64,000 bases of DNA from positions 1 to 64,000 of the forward strand of contig JBMNCR010000012.1 of NCBI GenBank assembly GCA_049366695.1, written 5' to 3'. The notes below the pieces were generated by a model that saw only the letters and a program-made list of their open reading frames with translations, was not told where the DNA came from and made no database searches. Positions 44,874 through 54,199 of this stretch are shown in pieces (within the stretch, counting starts at the first letter, position 1; each line of letters begins with the position of its first letter). The translations under genes and the position numbers were made by a program. The stretch comes from JBMNCR01 sp049366695 (GTDB taxonomy: Bacteria > Bacillota > Clostridia > Eubacteriales > Alkalibacteraceae).

Positions 44874-45272
44874 ATTTAATAAAGGTATAATAATGTATTT
44901 TATTGAGATTATGCTTACAAAGTAATTAAAATTGCAAGTGAAATATCATAAAGTTGTCAATATAATAAAGGTCGATATGAAGTGTGCCCCAAATGCTAGA
45001 CAATAACAAACTAACATATGGAGGTGCATTTTTATAGTCTGTAATCCTGAGTAAAATCTAGTGCAATAAGAGGATATCCGTATAATAATTCAAAGAATTT
45101 CTTCGATAAAAAAGGTGCTTCGATACTCAGATAATGCTTTATCTAATAGTATATGGAGATAAGCTAAAATGTAGTAGATTCTTTTTTAGTATTTTAAATA
45201 TATTAATTATAACGGTTTGATTTATATTATGAAGAGGTGTAAAATGTAAATATTAAAATAATCGGAGGAATA
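44874..45272. other. Non-coding stretch with an insertion-sequence remnant
   Basis: No gene. It contains the IS3-like palindrome described at 44981. TATATTATG near 45221-45231 may be a promoter box for the downstream pncB gene. Confidence 0.5.
44981..45034. mobile_element. Remnant of IS3-family ends
   Basis: AGTGTGCCCCAAATGCTAGA, then CTAACATATGGAGGTGCAT, forms an imperfect palindrome. It resembles terminal repeats of IS150-group IS3 elements (GTG-CCCCAAA-GTTAGAC facing TAACTTTTGGGGTGCA), here fused end to end without a transposase. This is recall of the family, not a match I could run. Confidence 0.4.
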
Positions 45273-46721
45273 ATGCAAATGTATTACAAAAGATTACCTC
45301 AGCTTTCTACTGATTATTATCAGTTAAGCATGAGCAATGTTTACATTAATGATGATAAAAAAGATAACTGTGCTGTATTTGATTTATTTATTAGAAATAA
45401 TCCTTTTCATGGAGGATATACTGTTTGTGCAGGTTTAGAACAGGTAATAACTTATTTGAAAAATATTAGTTTTTCTGATGATGATATCTCTCTTTTAAAA
45501 AATAATCATCCTGAATTGTCTGATAAATTTCTAGATTATCTTAAATCATTTAAATTTACAGGAGAATTGTATGCTATTCCAGAAGGAACTATCGTTTTTC
45601 CTCAAGAACCAATACTGAGAATAAAAGCTCCATTGATAGAAGCACAAATAATTGAAACTTCGTTGTTAAGTATTATTAATCACCAAACATTAATAGCTAC
45701 TAAAGCTACAAGGATAGTTCAAGCAGCTGAAGGAGACGCAGTTTTAGAATTAGGGCTGAGAAGAGCACATGGTTCAGAGGCTGGACTCTATGGAGCTAGA
45801 GCTGCAGTCATTGGGGGTTGTGCTGGTACAAGTAATGTAGAATCTGAAAAATTAATGCAATTACCATCAAAAGGCACAATGTCGCATAGTTATGTTTTGA
45901 GCTATGATAATGAATATGAAGCCTTTGAAAAATTTGCTATACATAATCCTGGTAATATTATTCTATTAGTAGATACGTATAATACTTTAGAATCTGGGGT
46001 TCCAAATGCTATAAAGCTTTTTAAAAAGTTAAAAGATGAAAATAGTTTGCCTAAATCCCATGGAATTAGACTTGATTCGGGAGATTTAGCATATCTAAGC
46101 AAAGAAGCAAGAAAAATGCTGGATTATGCAGGTTTTGAAGAAACAGTGATTTCTGCTTCATCTGATTTAGACGAATATCTTATAACAGATTTAAGATTGC
46201 AGGGAGCTCAAATTTCTTTATGGGGAGTAGGAACAAAACTCATCACAGCATTTGATCAGCCAGCTTTAGGAGCGGTATATAAGTTGGCACAAATAGAGAG
46301 TGATGGAAAAATAGTAAGCAAATTAAAAGTATCAAATGATCCCGGTAAGATTACAAATCCAGGATATAAAAAAGTTGTAAGGATATATGATAATAATACA
46401 AAAAAGGCTTTGGCTGATCTTATAGTGTTAGAAGATGAAATAATAGATACTAGTAAGCCATTGACTATATTTCATCCTACTTATACCTGGAAAAAAAGAG
46501 TTCTTACTAATTATAGTATTAAAGAATTGTTGGTGCCCATTATTATAGATGGGAAATTAGTATACGATATTCCAAAAATAAAAGAAATACAGCATCACTT
46601 AAAGCAAGAATTAGAGACCATGTGGCCGGCAATAACTCGATTTACAAATCCACATGAGTATCATGTAGATTTATCTGCACGATTATGGAATTTAAAAAAC
46701 AATATTTTAAATGATGAGTAG
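45273..46721 (+). CDS. pncB: Nicotinate phosphoribosyltransferase
   Basis: Protein of 482 residues. LSTDYYQLSMSNVY at the start, the autophosphorylated histidine in GTMSHSYVLSYDNEYEAF, LVDTYNTLESG and SHGIRLDSGDLAYLSKEARKM are typical of the long Gram-positive form. It makes nicotinate mononucleotide for NAD salvage. GGAGG precedes the ATG. It stands alone after the dehydrogenase operon. Confidence 0.94.
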   Translation: MQMYYKRLPQLSTDYYQLSMSNVYINDDKKDNCAVFDLFIRNNPFHGGYTVCAGLEQVITYLKNISFSDDDISLLKNNHPELSDKFLDYLKSFKFTGELYAIPEGTIVFPQEPILRIKAPLIEAQIIETSLLSIINHQTLIATKATRIVQAAEGDAVLELGLRRAHGSEAGLYGARAAVIGGCAGTSNVESEKLMQLPSKGTMSHSYVLSYDNEYEAFEKFAIHNPGNIILLVDTYNTLESGVPNAIKLFKKLKDENSLPKSHGIRLDSGDLAYLSKEARKMLDYAGFEETVISASSDLDEYLITDLRLQGAQISLWGVGTKLITAFDQPALGAVYKLAQIESDGKIVSKLKVSNDPGKITNPGYKKVVRIYDNNTKKALADLIVLEDEIIDTSKPLTIFHPTYTWKKRVLTNYSIKELLVPIIIDGKLVYDIPKIKEIQHHLKQELETMWPAITRFTNPHEYHVDLSARLWNLKNNILNDE

Positions 46722-46745
46722 CTTTTGCTATTCATCATTTAATTT
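46709..46745 (+). terminator. Terminator overlapping the end of pncB
   Basis: AAATGATGA and TCATCATTT pair around an inner AGTAGC/GCTAT stem; T-rich bases follow. Confidence 0.65.
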
Positions 46746-46822
46746 ACAAGTAATAAATCTAATAGTTTGTAAGATCAGAATTGATAGTTTATTTGATGCA
46801 AATAAGTGTATGGTACAGTTGA

Positions 46823-47524
46823 CTATTCTTCATCAATAATTTCATTTGTATCATCTTCAGCATCTCCATCTGATTGCTCTGGAATCTCTTCATCAACTTC
46901 TTCTTGAACAAATTTAATGGTTAATATGTTAGTTTCTAAAGATAATCTTGTTTGTAATTCAGCAGAAATCTCTAAGTCTACTGTATCGTCTGGGGATAAA
47001 TTATTAAAAGTATAAGTAGTTGAAGAAACTATAGTTCCATCTGCCCCAGAAGTTTCATTGGGTTTTGTGTTTAAAAATTTTATATGATTAGAAAAAATAC
47101 TTCCGCTAATTTTCCCTTTCTTTTGTATTTTTGTTGGTAGTGCAGAATATGAAGATTGTTCTTCAGATACCGTCAATTGAAAAGAATCATTTGATATTTC
47201 AATTAATCCATTAAGAGCCATAGGAATTTCATCAACAAAAATACTATAGTGCCATTGACTTTTAGCTAATTCAATTATCTCTTCCTCATCAAGATATTTT
47301 GTCATACCTTCGATAAAAGATTTATAAAATTCTATTTCGGTTTTTAATGAGTCTTCGGATATTTTATAATTTTCTATATTTGTTTCTAGATTATTTATTT
47401 TATTTTCAAGTTCTATTATCTTTTCACTATTTATATTATTTTCTTCTATTACCGCTTTATTAGTACAACTTGTACAAAAAAATAGTATTAATATAATTAA
47501 TAGTAGTACTGATTTTCTATTCAA
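46823..47524 (-). CDS. Lipoprotein with coiled coil
   Basis: Protein of 233 residues from TTG 47524, which has AGGGAGGG 5-6 bases ahead; an ATG at 47554 has no site. A signal peptide with lipobox (LFFCTSC) is followed by a coiled coil (about 35-75: ENKINNLETNIENYKIS) and a beta-rich domain. It ends in a very acidic tail (DGDAEDDTNEIIDEE). It should be anchored to the outer face of the membrane by lipid. I recognise no family beyond lipoprotein. Confidence 0.75.
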   Translation of the reverse strand: MNRKSVLLLIILILFFCTSCTNKAVIEENNINSEKIIELENKINNLETNIENYKISEDSLKTEIEFYKSFIEGMTKYLDEEEIIELAKSQWHYSIFVDEIPMALNGLIEISNDSFQLTVSEEQSSYSALPTKIQKKGKISGSIFSNHIKFLNTKPNETSGADGTIVSSTTYTFNNLSPDDTVDLEISAELQTRLSLETNILTIKFVQEEVDEEIPEQSDGDAEDDTNEIIDEE

Positions 47525-47973
47525 AGAATCCCTCCCTAAAAATATCTTATACATTATAATACTAAATAATATAATTTAAAAGAATAAATTGTAAATAAAT
47601 TTTAAACAAAGTAACTTTTGATGCATATTTCATATCTAAATAGAAAAAAATAGGGATTTTATGTTTCTTAGTTTGATAAAAATCTAAACTACCTGAGATT
47701 TGCAAAAATTAGAATTTAAGAAGTGTATAATATGATGGAGTATAGTGAGTTGTGACATATGTGGGTAACGCTTATTATTTCCTTTATATATCTACTTATC
47801 GCTAGAAGATAATATTAAATAGCCTTAATTTCAAGTTGCAACAGGAGGCAGATTATTAGTAAGAATAAAAGAAATATTTAAAATATTAGTATGGTTTTGC
47901 ATGGGAATAATTACCTTATTCCCTTATATTATGATAGAATGGTAATAATAAAAAATATTAAAGAAGGTAAATT
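47525..47973. other. Non-coding stretch, one doubtful small frame
   Basis: AT-rich. AGGAGG at 47843-47848 is followed at normal distance by an open frame of 30 codons (VRIKEIFKILVWFCMGIITL), but the codon there is TTA, not a usual start. It could be a small gene that lost its start. Confidence 0.4.
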
Positions 47974-48153
47974 ATGACAAAAAAAACAAAAGGCAGATTA
48001 GTTTTTATCTGGTATATTATTGTATTTGTATTCATTGATAGGCTTGAGAATATATTAAAAGTAGAATTAGTATTATGGAAGTACATGATTATTGCAGTAC
48101 CATTAATGTTTATTGGGAATTTTGCAATAGATAAGTTAATAAAGGTTAAATAA
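47974..48153 (+). CDS. Small two-helix membrane protein
   Basis: Protein of 59 residues, MTKKTKGRLVFIWYIIVFVF ... IDKLIKVK, with two hydrophobic helices (about 9-21 and 36-52) and basic ends. AAGAAGG lies 5 bases before the ATG. I recognise no family. It is one of two or three small membrane proteins in a row, which may belong together. Confidence 0.5.
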   Translation: MTKKTKGRLVFIWYIIVFVFIDRLENILKVELVLWKYMIIAVPLMFIGNFAIDKLIKVK

Positions 48154-48433
48154 TACCAATTAATAAATAGGTCACTTTAATGTTGCCCTACTTGTATTAT
48201 GATATAAAAGACGAGAAGAAGTTGCAAAAATAAAACAGTTTCTTTTTTTAATGTAAAAAATGAAGGAATTTGTTATTTTTAATAGCATAAAGTATTTATA
48301 ATATAAAAAAGAGTTAAATATATCCGAACAAATTACTTTTCTATATGATAATTATTTTATTCGAAAAGAAATTTAAAATAGAATTAAGTGGTATTTTTGA
48401 TGATAAGCATATTTAATATGAATGGAGAAGCAA

Positions 48434-48810
48434 ATGAGTAAGACAGAGATTAAAGGTATTATTTATAGGAGTTTAATACTAATATTTATATTTAGTATTA
48501 GTTTAGGAATTTTTGGATTTAGTTTTATTGAAACAAACAATTTTTTAGTTTTCAACATATTGTTACCTTATAAGATTACAGGATTTTTTATGAAGAAGTT
48601 AGAAATTAGCGAAANNNNNNNNNNNNNNNNNNNNNNNNNNNNNNNNNNNNNNNNNNNNNNNNNNNNNNNNNNNNNNNNNNNNNNNNNNNNNNNNNNNNNN
48701 NNNNNNNNNNNNNNTTGTTACCTTATAAGATTACAGGATTTTTTATGAAGAAGTTAGAAATTAGCGAAATGCAGTTTTTTATGGGAGAAATTTATAAGAA
48801 TCACAGATAA
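48434..48810 (+). CDS. Small membrane protein interrupted by an assembly gap
   Basis: Starts at ATG 48434 behind GGAGA. The first 60 residues, with a strong helix at about 12-33, run into the N-run. After the gap the same 55 bases recur. If the two copies are merged the frame continues without a break to LEISEMQFFMGEIYKNHR and stops at 48808-48810, giving 73 residues. This clean closure suggests that the gap and the duplication are artefacts. Function unknown. Confidence 0.55.
48615..48714. other. Assembly gap of 100 N
   Basis: One hundred N. The 55 bases before it (48560-48614) equal the 55 bases after it (48715-48769). Contigs that share exactly one k-mer length at their ends, here 55, are a usual by-product of graph assembly. 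Confidence 0.95.
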
Positions 48811-48840
48811 ATAATATATAGAAAACAAATGCATTAAATG

Positions 48841-48879
48841 CTTATCAGGTTGTTGAAAAATTTTTAGCAACCTGATAAG
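48841..48879. terminator. Hairpin downstream of the peroxiredoxin fragment
   Basis: CTTATCAGGTTG and CAACCTGATAAG pair perfectly around 15 bases. It has no T-run but lies between converging genes and may end both transcripts. Confidence 0.5.
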
Positions 48880-48975
48880 TACAAAATCTAACATTAAAGC
48901 CATCGCTGACATAAAGAAGCGTAGTGTATTAAACATATGCACAAATTTTAAATAGCGTAACTAGGTATTTAACTT

Positions 48976-49482
48976 TTATTTAGTGTAGCACAAGTACCAA
49001 TCAATGCAATTATATCCTTTATTAATCCTATCTAGTAATTCTGAATATGTTTTAGGTGGGCGTATCACAGCAGCATCTCCTGGCATCCAATTAGCCGGCA
49101 TAACTACATTATTCTCATCAGCATATTGTAATGCAGTTATCATTCGTAGTATTTCTGGGATATATCTACCTAACTCTAGAGGATAGTATAAAATAGCTCG
49201 CAAAGTTTGGTTTGGATCAATTATAAAAACTGTTCTTACAGTTGCATCATTACTTTGAGCAGGTGAAATCATTCCATATAAAGAAGAAACTTCTTTATTT
49301 CCATCTGCGATTACAGGGAAAGGTATCGTTATATCCGTATTTTGATAGATATTGTAAACCCAAGCTAAATGACTACTTAAACTATCTACACTTAGCCCAA
49401 TTATTTTAGTATTTAATTTTTCGAATTCCTTATTAGCCTTAGCAAAAGCTATAAATTCGGTGGTGCACACAGGCGTAAATAC
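48976..49482 (-). pseudogene. Peroxiredoxin, 5' part cut off by the mobile element
   Basis: The frame VFTPVCTTEFIAFAKANKEFEKL begins at the peroxidatic cysteine motif and runs about 165 residues to a normal C-terminus (long Prx6-like form, MPANWMPGDAAVIRPPKTYSELL). About 45 residues that should precede TPVCTTEF, usually ending SHPADF, are missing. In their place the frame runs into DNA that ends the recombinase gene. Homology starts at TTTACGCCTGTG (minus strand, 49480 downward). The natural gene would reduce peroxides. The 5' part should lie at the far end of the element, outside this window. Confidence 0.85.
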
Positions 49483-49500
49483 TCCAGTTGCAGAAAGTCA
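49463..49500. mobile_element. Attachment junction of the element in the peroxiredoxin gene
   Basis: Peroxiredoxin coding sequence stops matching at about 49480, and the recombinase stop codon is at 49505-49507. Crossover therefore took place in or beside the TTTACGCCTGTGTGCACC stretch (49463-49480), which codes the conserved TPVCT motif. The exact core needs the other junction. Confidence 0.65.
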
Positions 49501-49504
49501 ACCG

Positions 49505-51064
49505 CTAGATTACCCATTTTATCTGGATTGTACCGTTATTATCTATATTGATTTGTTGGATTAAAGTAGATGCAAGATTACTTTTTTCAGAGACATTCAA
49601 TTCATGCCAGTTATACTTGATATTATAAGAAGCTTTCTTAATTGATTGTATATCAATATGGCTGTTCTTTGCAAGTATTTCTGAGTCAATATTATCAATT
49701 TTTGACACAAGAGATTGTCTTTCAATATCTAATTTATTTATTTTATTATTAATATGCTTATCAACAGTTGCTAATCCTTTACCTAATTGATCTATTAAGT
49801 TATCTATAATATTATCAATTTCATAAACTTTGGCTAACAGTTTATTTTTCTCAACGGTTAGCTCAACATCTTCGACTTCCATATCATTGTTTTCTAGAAA
49901 ATCATACTCATTTATCTTTACAAGCATCTGGTTTAAAACTTCATTTTCTATTTCTTCAGCTTTATAATATGTGTTATTATCACAAAAGCTGTTGCCTGAG
50001 TTTGATCTTCCTCTGCATACAAGATAGGTATATCTTTTATTATTTTTTATTGTTACTTTTGCAGTTATACTATGTCCGCACAAATTACATTTTGTTAATC
50101 CAGTTAACCAGGTACTCAGTCCAGTACCCAATCTTTTGCTTTGTTTATTTTTATTAAGTCTGTATTGAGCAGTGAGCCACATTTTAGCTGTTATTATAGG
50201 CGGATGATCTCCAATAACAACAATCTGATCAGATATACTCATTTTTATTCTGTTGTCTTTCCCTTTTTCCTTGCCAAATATTAATACTCCATTAGATCCA
50301 TTATATTCGCTTGGAGGATTGCTTATAACGTAACCTAGAGTTTTAAAATAATAATAAATATCTGGAGTATTTTCTACAGAGGCAGGATGACGAAGTATTC
50401 TTCCCACTACATTAGCAAGCCATCTTTTGCCCGTTGGTGAAGGGATTTTATTTTCATTTAAATAATCTGTAACCTTCCTTATGCTATATCCGCTATTATA
50501 CTTTTCATACATTAATTTTAATACATCAGACTGTGAAGGATCTATACCAAATACAGATATATTTTTACCATCCTTTATTACCTTTGTACCCTTGTACCCA
50601 TAGGGAGTATTACCTCCTACAAATCTACCTTCCTTTGCTCTAAAAAAATAACTGTCTGTAACCCTTTGGGTAATAGTTTCCCTTTCTAATTGAGCAAATA
50701 CCATTACAATGTAAACCATGGCACGACCAATAGGGCTATTAGTATCAAAGTTTTCCGTAGCAGACATAAACTGTACATCTTTTTCTTCAAAATGTTTAAT
50801 CAAGTTAGCAAAGTCAGATAAACTTCTACTTATTCTATCTAAGCGATACGCTATAACTCTGTTAATTTTACATTGTTCAATAGCATTAAGCATTTTTTCA
50901 AAATCAGGTCGCTTAAGATTTTTGCCAGAAAAGCCAGCATCTTTATATATTACGTATTCCCAATTATTTAAATCACAAAGTTTTACACAAAACTCAATTT
51001 GAGCATCAATAGAAACACTATCTTTTTTATCAATAGATTGTCTTGCATATATAGCAGTTTTCAT
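49505..51064 (-). CDS. Large serine recombinase (integrase)
   Basis: Protein of 519 residues. The catalytic domain has the nucleophile serine in AIYARQSIDKKDS and the arginine motif AYRLDRISRSLSDF. The recombinase domain follows (FGIDPSQSDVLKLMYEKY), then a zinc ribbon (CNLCGHS ... CRGRSNSGNSFC) and a coiled-coil tail (about 390-450). It inserts and, with a directionality factor, removes the element by site-specific exchange. It overlaps the protease gene by 4 bases. It lies next to the junction with peroxiredoxin, as usual for serine integrases. Confidence 0.95.
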   Translation of the reverse strand: MKTAIYARQSIDKKDSVSIDAQIEFCVKLCDLNNWEYVIYKDAGFSGKNLKRPDFEKMLNAIEQCKINRVIAYRLDRISRSLSDFANLIKHFEEKDVQFMSATENFDTNSPIGRAMVYIVMVFAQLERETITQRVTDSYFFRAKEGRFVGGNTPYGYKGTKVIKDGKNISVFGIDPSQSDVLKLMYEKYNSGYSIRKVTDYLNENKIPSPTGKRWLANVVGRILRHPASVENTPDIYYYFKTLGYVISNPPSEYNGSNGVLIFGKEKGKDNRIKMSISDQIVVIGDHPPIITAKMWLTAQYRLNKNKQSKRLGTGLSTWLTGLTKCNLCGHSITAKVTIKNNKRYTYLVCRGRSNSGNSFCDNNTYYKAEEIENEVLNQMLVKINEYDFLENNDMEVEDVELTVEKNKLLAKVYEIDNIIDNLIDQLGKGLATVDKHINNKINKLDIERQSLVSKIDNIDSEILAKNSHIDIQSIKKASYNIKYNWHELNVSEKSNLASTLIQQINIDNNGTIQIKWVI

Positions 51065-51552
51065 TTTATCACCTTAATATTATTATATATTCTATCAAAA
51101 TACCCAATGTGCATAAGACTTTCAGTAAGAGTCTTGCGAAACTGCACAAATTCTATATTAACACCAAAATTCTCAGACAATTCATAATCATTACACCCTT
51201 GAGCTAAATCAGTTTCAAATATAAAAACAGGCATGAGAAAATAAGCAGCGAAGGCTTGGGCTTGGGATTCGTTTTTGGCAACGACTACATTATCGCAATT
51301 AAATGTATTTGTAGCATGTTGAGTAATATGACAAACCTCATGAACAATATCCTCACGATACTGCTCTGGATCATACTCACCAATAGTTAGTTCACCATCT
51401 AGATGCATAGACGATTTTAGATTCTTTTTTATTACAATTTTAATATTCATATCTTCTATAATCTGGTCAATGGTGTCTAAAGGAACAGGGAAGTCAAAGA
51501 TTTTATATTCGGTAAGAAGATAGTTAGCACGTTGTAGTATTCTTAGAAACAT
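51061..51552 (-). CDS. ImmA/IrrE family metallo-endopeptidase
   Basis: Protein of 163 residues with the zinc motif IVHEVCHITQHA and a later glutamate in NESQAQAFAAYFLMP. ImmA proteins cut the ImmR/cI-type repressor to induce the element when DNA damage or cell signals occur. AGGAGG precedes the ATG. The likely substrate is the repressor coded at 59632-59222, now about 8 kb away because of the inserted defence genes. Confidence 0.92.
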   Translation of the reverse strand: MFLRILQRANYLLTEYKIFDFPVPLDTIDQIIEDMNIKIVIKKNLKSSMHLDGELTIGEYDPEQYREDIVHEVCHITQHATNTFNCDNVVVAKNESQAQAFAAYFLMPVFIFETDLAQGCNDYELSENFGVNIEFVQFRKTLTESLMHIGYFDRIYNNIKVIK

Positions 51553-51833
51553 AAATTACCTCCTAAACAATTGAAACTTTCAAATGAATATGATATCATT
51601 ATAACAGAACATATGTTTGGTTGGTAGTGATTTGTTATATTTTGCTTGAGAATTAGTATAATATATGAACCGGAAGAGGTAATAATAGTATATAAAAAGT
51701 AATACAGCCAAATGTTTTAGAAACTAGTGAAAGCTATGAATTATGTATGTTATAATTAGGCGTATTATTATATATTTAAAACTATAAATTATATGTTTAG
51801 AATAAAAATAGTCATGGTTATAGAGGTGAACAT

Positions 51834-53039
51834 ATGGAAAAAACCGTAGTAGAATTATTTGCTGGAGTGGGTGGTTTTAGATTAGGCTTATCCAAATCTT
51901 CGAAGGATTGGGATTTTGTATGGTCAAATCAATGGGAACCTAGTAGGAAAGCTCAAGACGCATTTAATTGTTACATTAATCATTTTGGGGATAAAAAAAT
52001 ACATATTAATGAAGACATAAACAAGATTGAAAAAACAATAATACCGAAACACAATTTGTTAGTAGGTGGGTTCCCTTGTCAAGATTATAGTGTTGCTGCA
52101 ACTGGAGCAAATGGAATTCAAGGGAAAAAGGGAGTTCTTTGGTGGTCTATTTATGATACATTAAAAGCAAAGAAGCCTCCGTTTGTTTTATTAGAAAATG
52201 TTGATAGGTTACTTAAATCACCATCGAGTCAGAGAGGAAAAGATTTTGGTATCATGCTAGGTTGTTTTGCTTCCTTAGGGTATTCAGTAGAATGGCGAGT
52301 CATAAATGCAGGAGAATACGGATTCCCTCAAAGGAGGCGTAGAGTATTCATTTTTGCATCTCATAGTACTACTAAGTATGAAAAAAAGTTACATGAAAAT
52401 AATTTATTTTCTAGGCTTCATAAGGAAGGATTTTTTTGTAATCAATTTCCAATAAACGATAATATTAGATTAGCAAATGAATTATTTATAGACTATAATG
52501 AGATATCTCAATTATCAAAATCGTTCAAAGATACATTTTATAATACGGGGATAATGAATAATGGAAAAGTGTATACGGAAGAAACTAAGCCTAAATACGA
52601 TAATAAATATATAACATTGGCAGACATTTTACAAACTGGAGAAATTGAAGAAAAATATTTTTTAACAGGAGAAATTGAAGATTGGCATTATATGAAGGGT
52701 GCTAAGAAAATTGAACGAACGAGTAAATCTGGTCATTCATATATTTTTTCAGAAGGAGCTATACCCTTTCCAGATGATATTATGAAATCTTCACGAACAA
52801 TGTTAACATCAGAATCTTCTAAAAATAGAAGTACGCACATAATTCAAGATTTTAAGACTGGTAAGTATAGAAAACTAACACCGATTGAATGTGAAAGACT
52901 TAATGGGTTTGATGATGACTGGACTAATACCGGCATGTCAGATCGCTTTAGATATTTTTGTATGGGAAATGCATTGGTTGTTGGGTTAGTAGAAAAAATG
53001 GGGGTAGAACTTAATAAGATATTTGAGAGTGAAAAATAA
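51834..53039 (+). CDS. DNA (cytosine-5) methyltransferase
   Basis: Protein of 401 residues with C5-methyltransferase motifs in order: I FAGVGGFRLGL (9-19), IV GGFPCQDYS with the catalytic cysteine 82, VI LENVDRLL (121-), VIII QRRRRVFIF, then a recognition region of about 160 residues, and X MGNALVVG. It transfers a methyl group to C5 of cytosine within a short site. A Sau3AI-type endonuclease lies nearby, so the site is probably GATC. The length is near M.Sau3AI (412). GAGGTG precedes the ATG. It converges with the nuclease operon. Confidence 0.93.
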   Translation: MEKTVVELFAGVGGFRLGLSKSSKDWDFVWSNQWEPSRKAQDAFNCYINHFGDKKIHINEDINKIEKTIIPKHNLLVGGFPCQDYSVAATGANGIQGKKGVLWWSIYDTLKAKKPPFVLLENVDRLLKSPSSQRGKDFGIMLGCFASLGYSVEWRVINAGEYGFPQRRRRVFIFASHSTTKYEKKLHENNLFSRLHKEGFFCNQFPINDNIRLANELFIDYNEISQLSKSFKDTFYNTGIMNNGKVYTEETKPKYDNKYITLADILQTGEIEEKYFLTGEIEDWHYMKGAKKIERTSKSGHSYIFSEGAIPFPDDIMKSSRTMLTSESSKNRSTHIIQDFKTGKYRKLTPIECERLNGFDDDWTNTGMSDRFRYFCMGNALVVGLVEKMGVELNKIFESEK

Positions 53040-53053
53040 AGGATTATTTTCAT

Positions 53054-54199
53054 TTATCCAACTTCTTCAAGTATCAATTTTCCAGTAGACTCGTCAAACT
53101 TATATTTGACGAGTTTTACGTTTGTCCAAGTATCAGAAATCGTTGGTCTTCTACCTTTTGTGTAATTTCTTATACACACTTTATTCCTTTTATCTATAAC
53201 ATTTTGAGGAAAATCATAAGCAACTACAAAAGCATTGATTGTTGAGTAATCATTATATGAATATTCTTGATTTACCCAATCAACATATTTCATTATTTGC
53301 TCTATTACTTCACAAGATGCAGTACCTTTCTTAACTTCAATAATCAAATACTTTGAGATAGTATCGTAACCCTCTATGTATCTATATCCGAATATATCCA
53401 TTTTGTCCATATAGTGAACTGGCTTAAATGGTGAGGCAATTACTTGATGAGAGATGTAATCCCATTTATCAAAAACACTATCAGTTTCAGTACATAATAT
53501 TTCTACTAAACCAGCCTCAAGTGCCATTTCATGTTTTACATATTCATCTGTATTACACTGTTTTATTATTTCTGTTGAAGAAATATTATAATAATTGTTT
53601 AATTTATTTTTTAAAGAGAAATGAAACTCTTCATTGTACGTAAAGCATCGACTTTTATCACTTAAAGCATCTTCATTGCGTTTTAATATGATATCTTTTA
53701 GTGCTTTGTTTTCCTCATCGTCGATTTTTACAAAGGATAATCGTTGGAAGGCTCTTAACATCCTAAAACTTTTTGGATTAGAAGCAAGAACATCATCCAT
53801 ATCAATACCTTTTTTAAAAAAATATGGTAAAGGCTCAAATAAACATAAAAAGCGATTATTAATACTAGTTTCATCATTATTAAACAACATTTCAGATTGA
53901 ATATCTTGAAATTGAAAATTTTTAGCATAAATTGCTTGAGGATAATTTAAATATTTGCAATCTTCATTGATATTTATCAATGCTCCTATCCCATATATAT
54001 TTCTTTGACAGAAGAAATATATATTATCCCCATGTTTCATACTGATATAATCTGCAAAAGTTGCTTCATAAGCATTAAGCCAATATTCTTTTGAAAATCT
54101 TTTAAATCTAGTACTATAAATTCCATTTAAGATACATCTATCCATTGACTCTAAGTTGTCTAAATTGATTACATAACCTGGCAACCTAATCACCTCCAT
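53054..54199 (-). CDS. PD-(D/E)XK nuclease with a PUA/EVE-like front
   Basis: Protein of 381 residues. Residues about 20-130 (ATFADYISMKHGDNIYFF, YGIGALI) look like a PUA/EVE-type fold, which in other proteins reads modified bases. The C-terminal part has EMALEAGLVEIL, then MDIFGYRYIEGY ... YLIIEVKKG and IEQIMKYVDWV, the D-ExK-Q pattern of DUF91/NucS-like nucleases. It overlaps the end of the Sau3AI-type gene by 14 bases, so the two are made together. Its role beside a GATC system is unknown; it may cut differently modified DNA. Confidence 0.7.
   Translation of the reverse strand: MEVIRLPGYVINLDNLESMDRCILNGIYSTRFKRFSKEYWLNAYEATFADYISMKHGDNIYFFCQRNIYGIGALININEDCKYLNYPQAIYAKNFQFQDIQSEMLFNNDETSINNRFLCLFEPLPYFFKKGIDMDDVLASNPKSFRMLRAFQRLSFVKIDDEENKALKDIILKRNEDALSDKSRCFTYNEEFHFSLKNKLNNYYNISSTEIIKQCNTDEYVKHEMALEAGLVEILCTETDSVFDKWDYISHQVIASPFKPVHYMDKMDIFGYRYIEGYDTISKYLIIEVKKGTASCEVIEQIMKYVDWVNQEYSYNDYSTINAFVVAYDFPQNVIDKRNKVCIRNYTKGRRPTISDTWTNVKLVKYKFDESTGKLILEEVG

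Noticed and set aside
48434..48748. Protein spanning the N-run as a 100-residue gene
   Set aside because: The middle is unknown and the flanks are identical, so the longer frame after the gap is an artefact of the N length.
51061..51552. Toxin-antitoxin pair with ImmA as antitoxin
   Set aside because: No small toxin partner adjoins it; the overlap with the recombinase and the HEVCH motif fit an ImmA protease.
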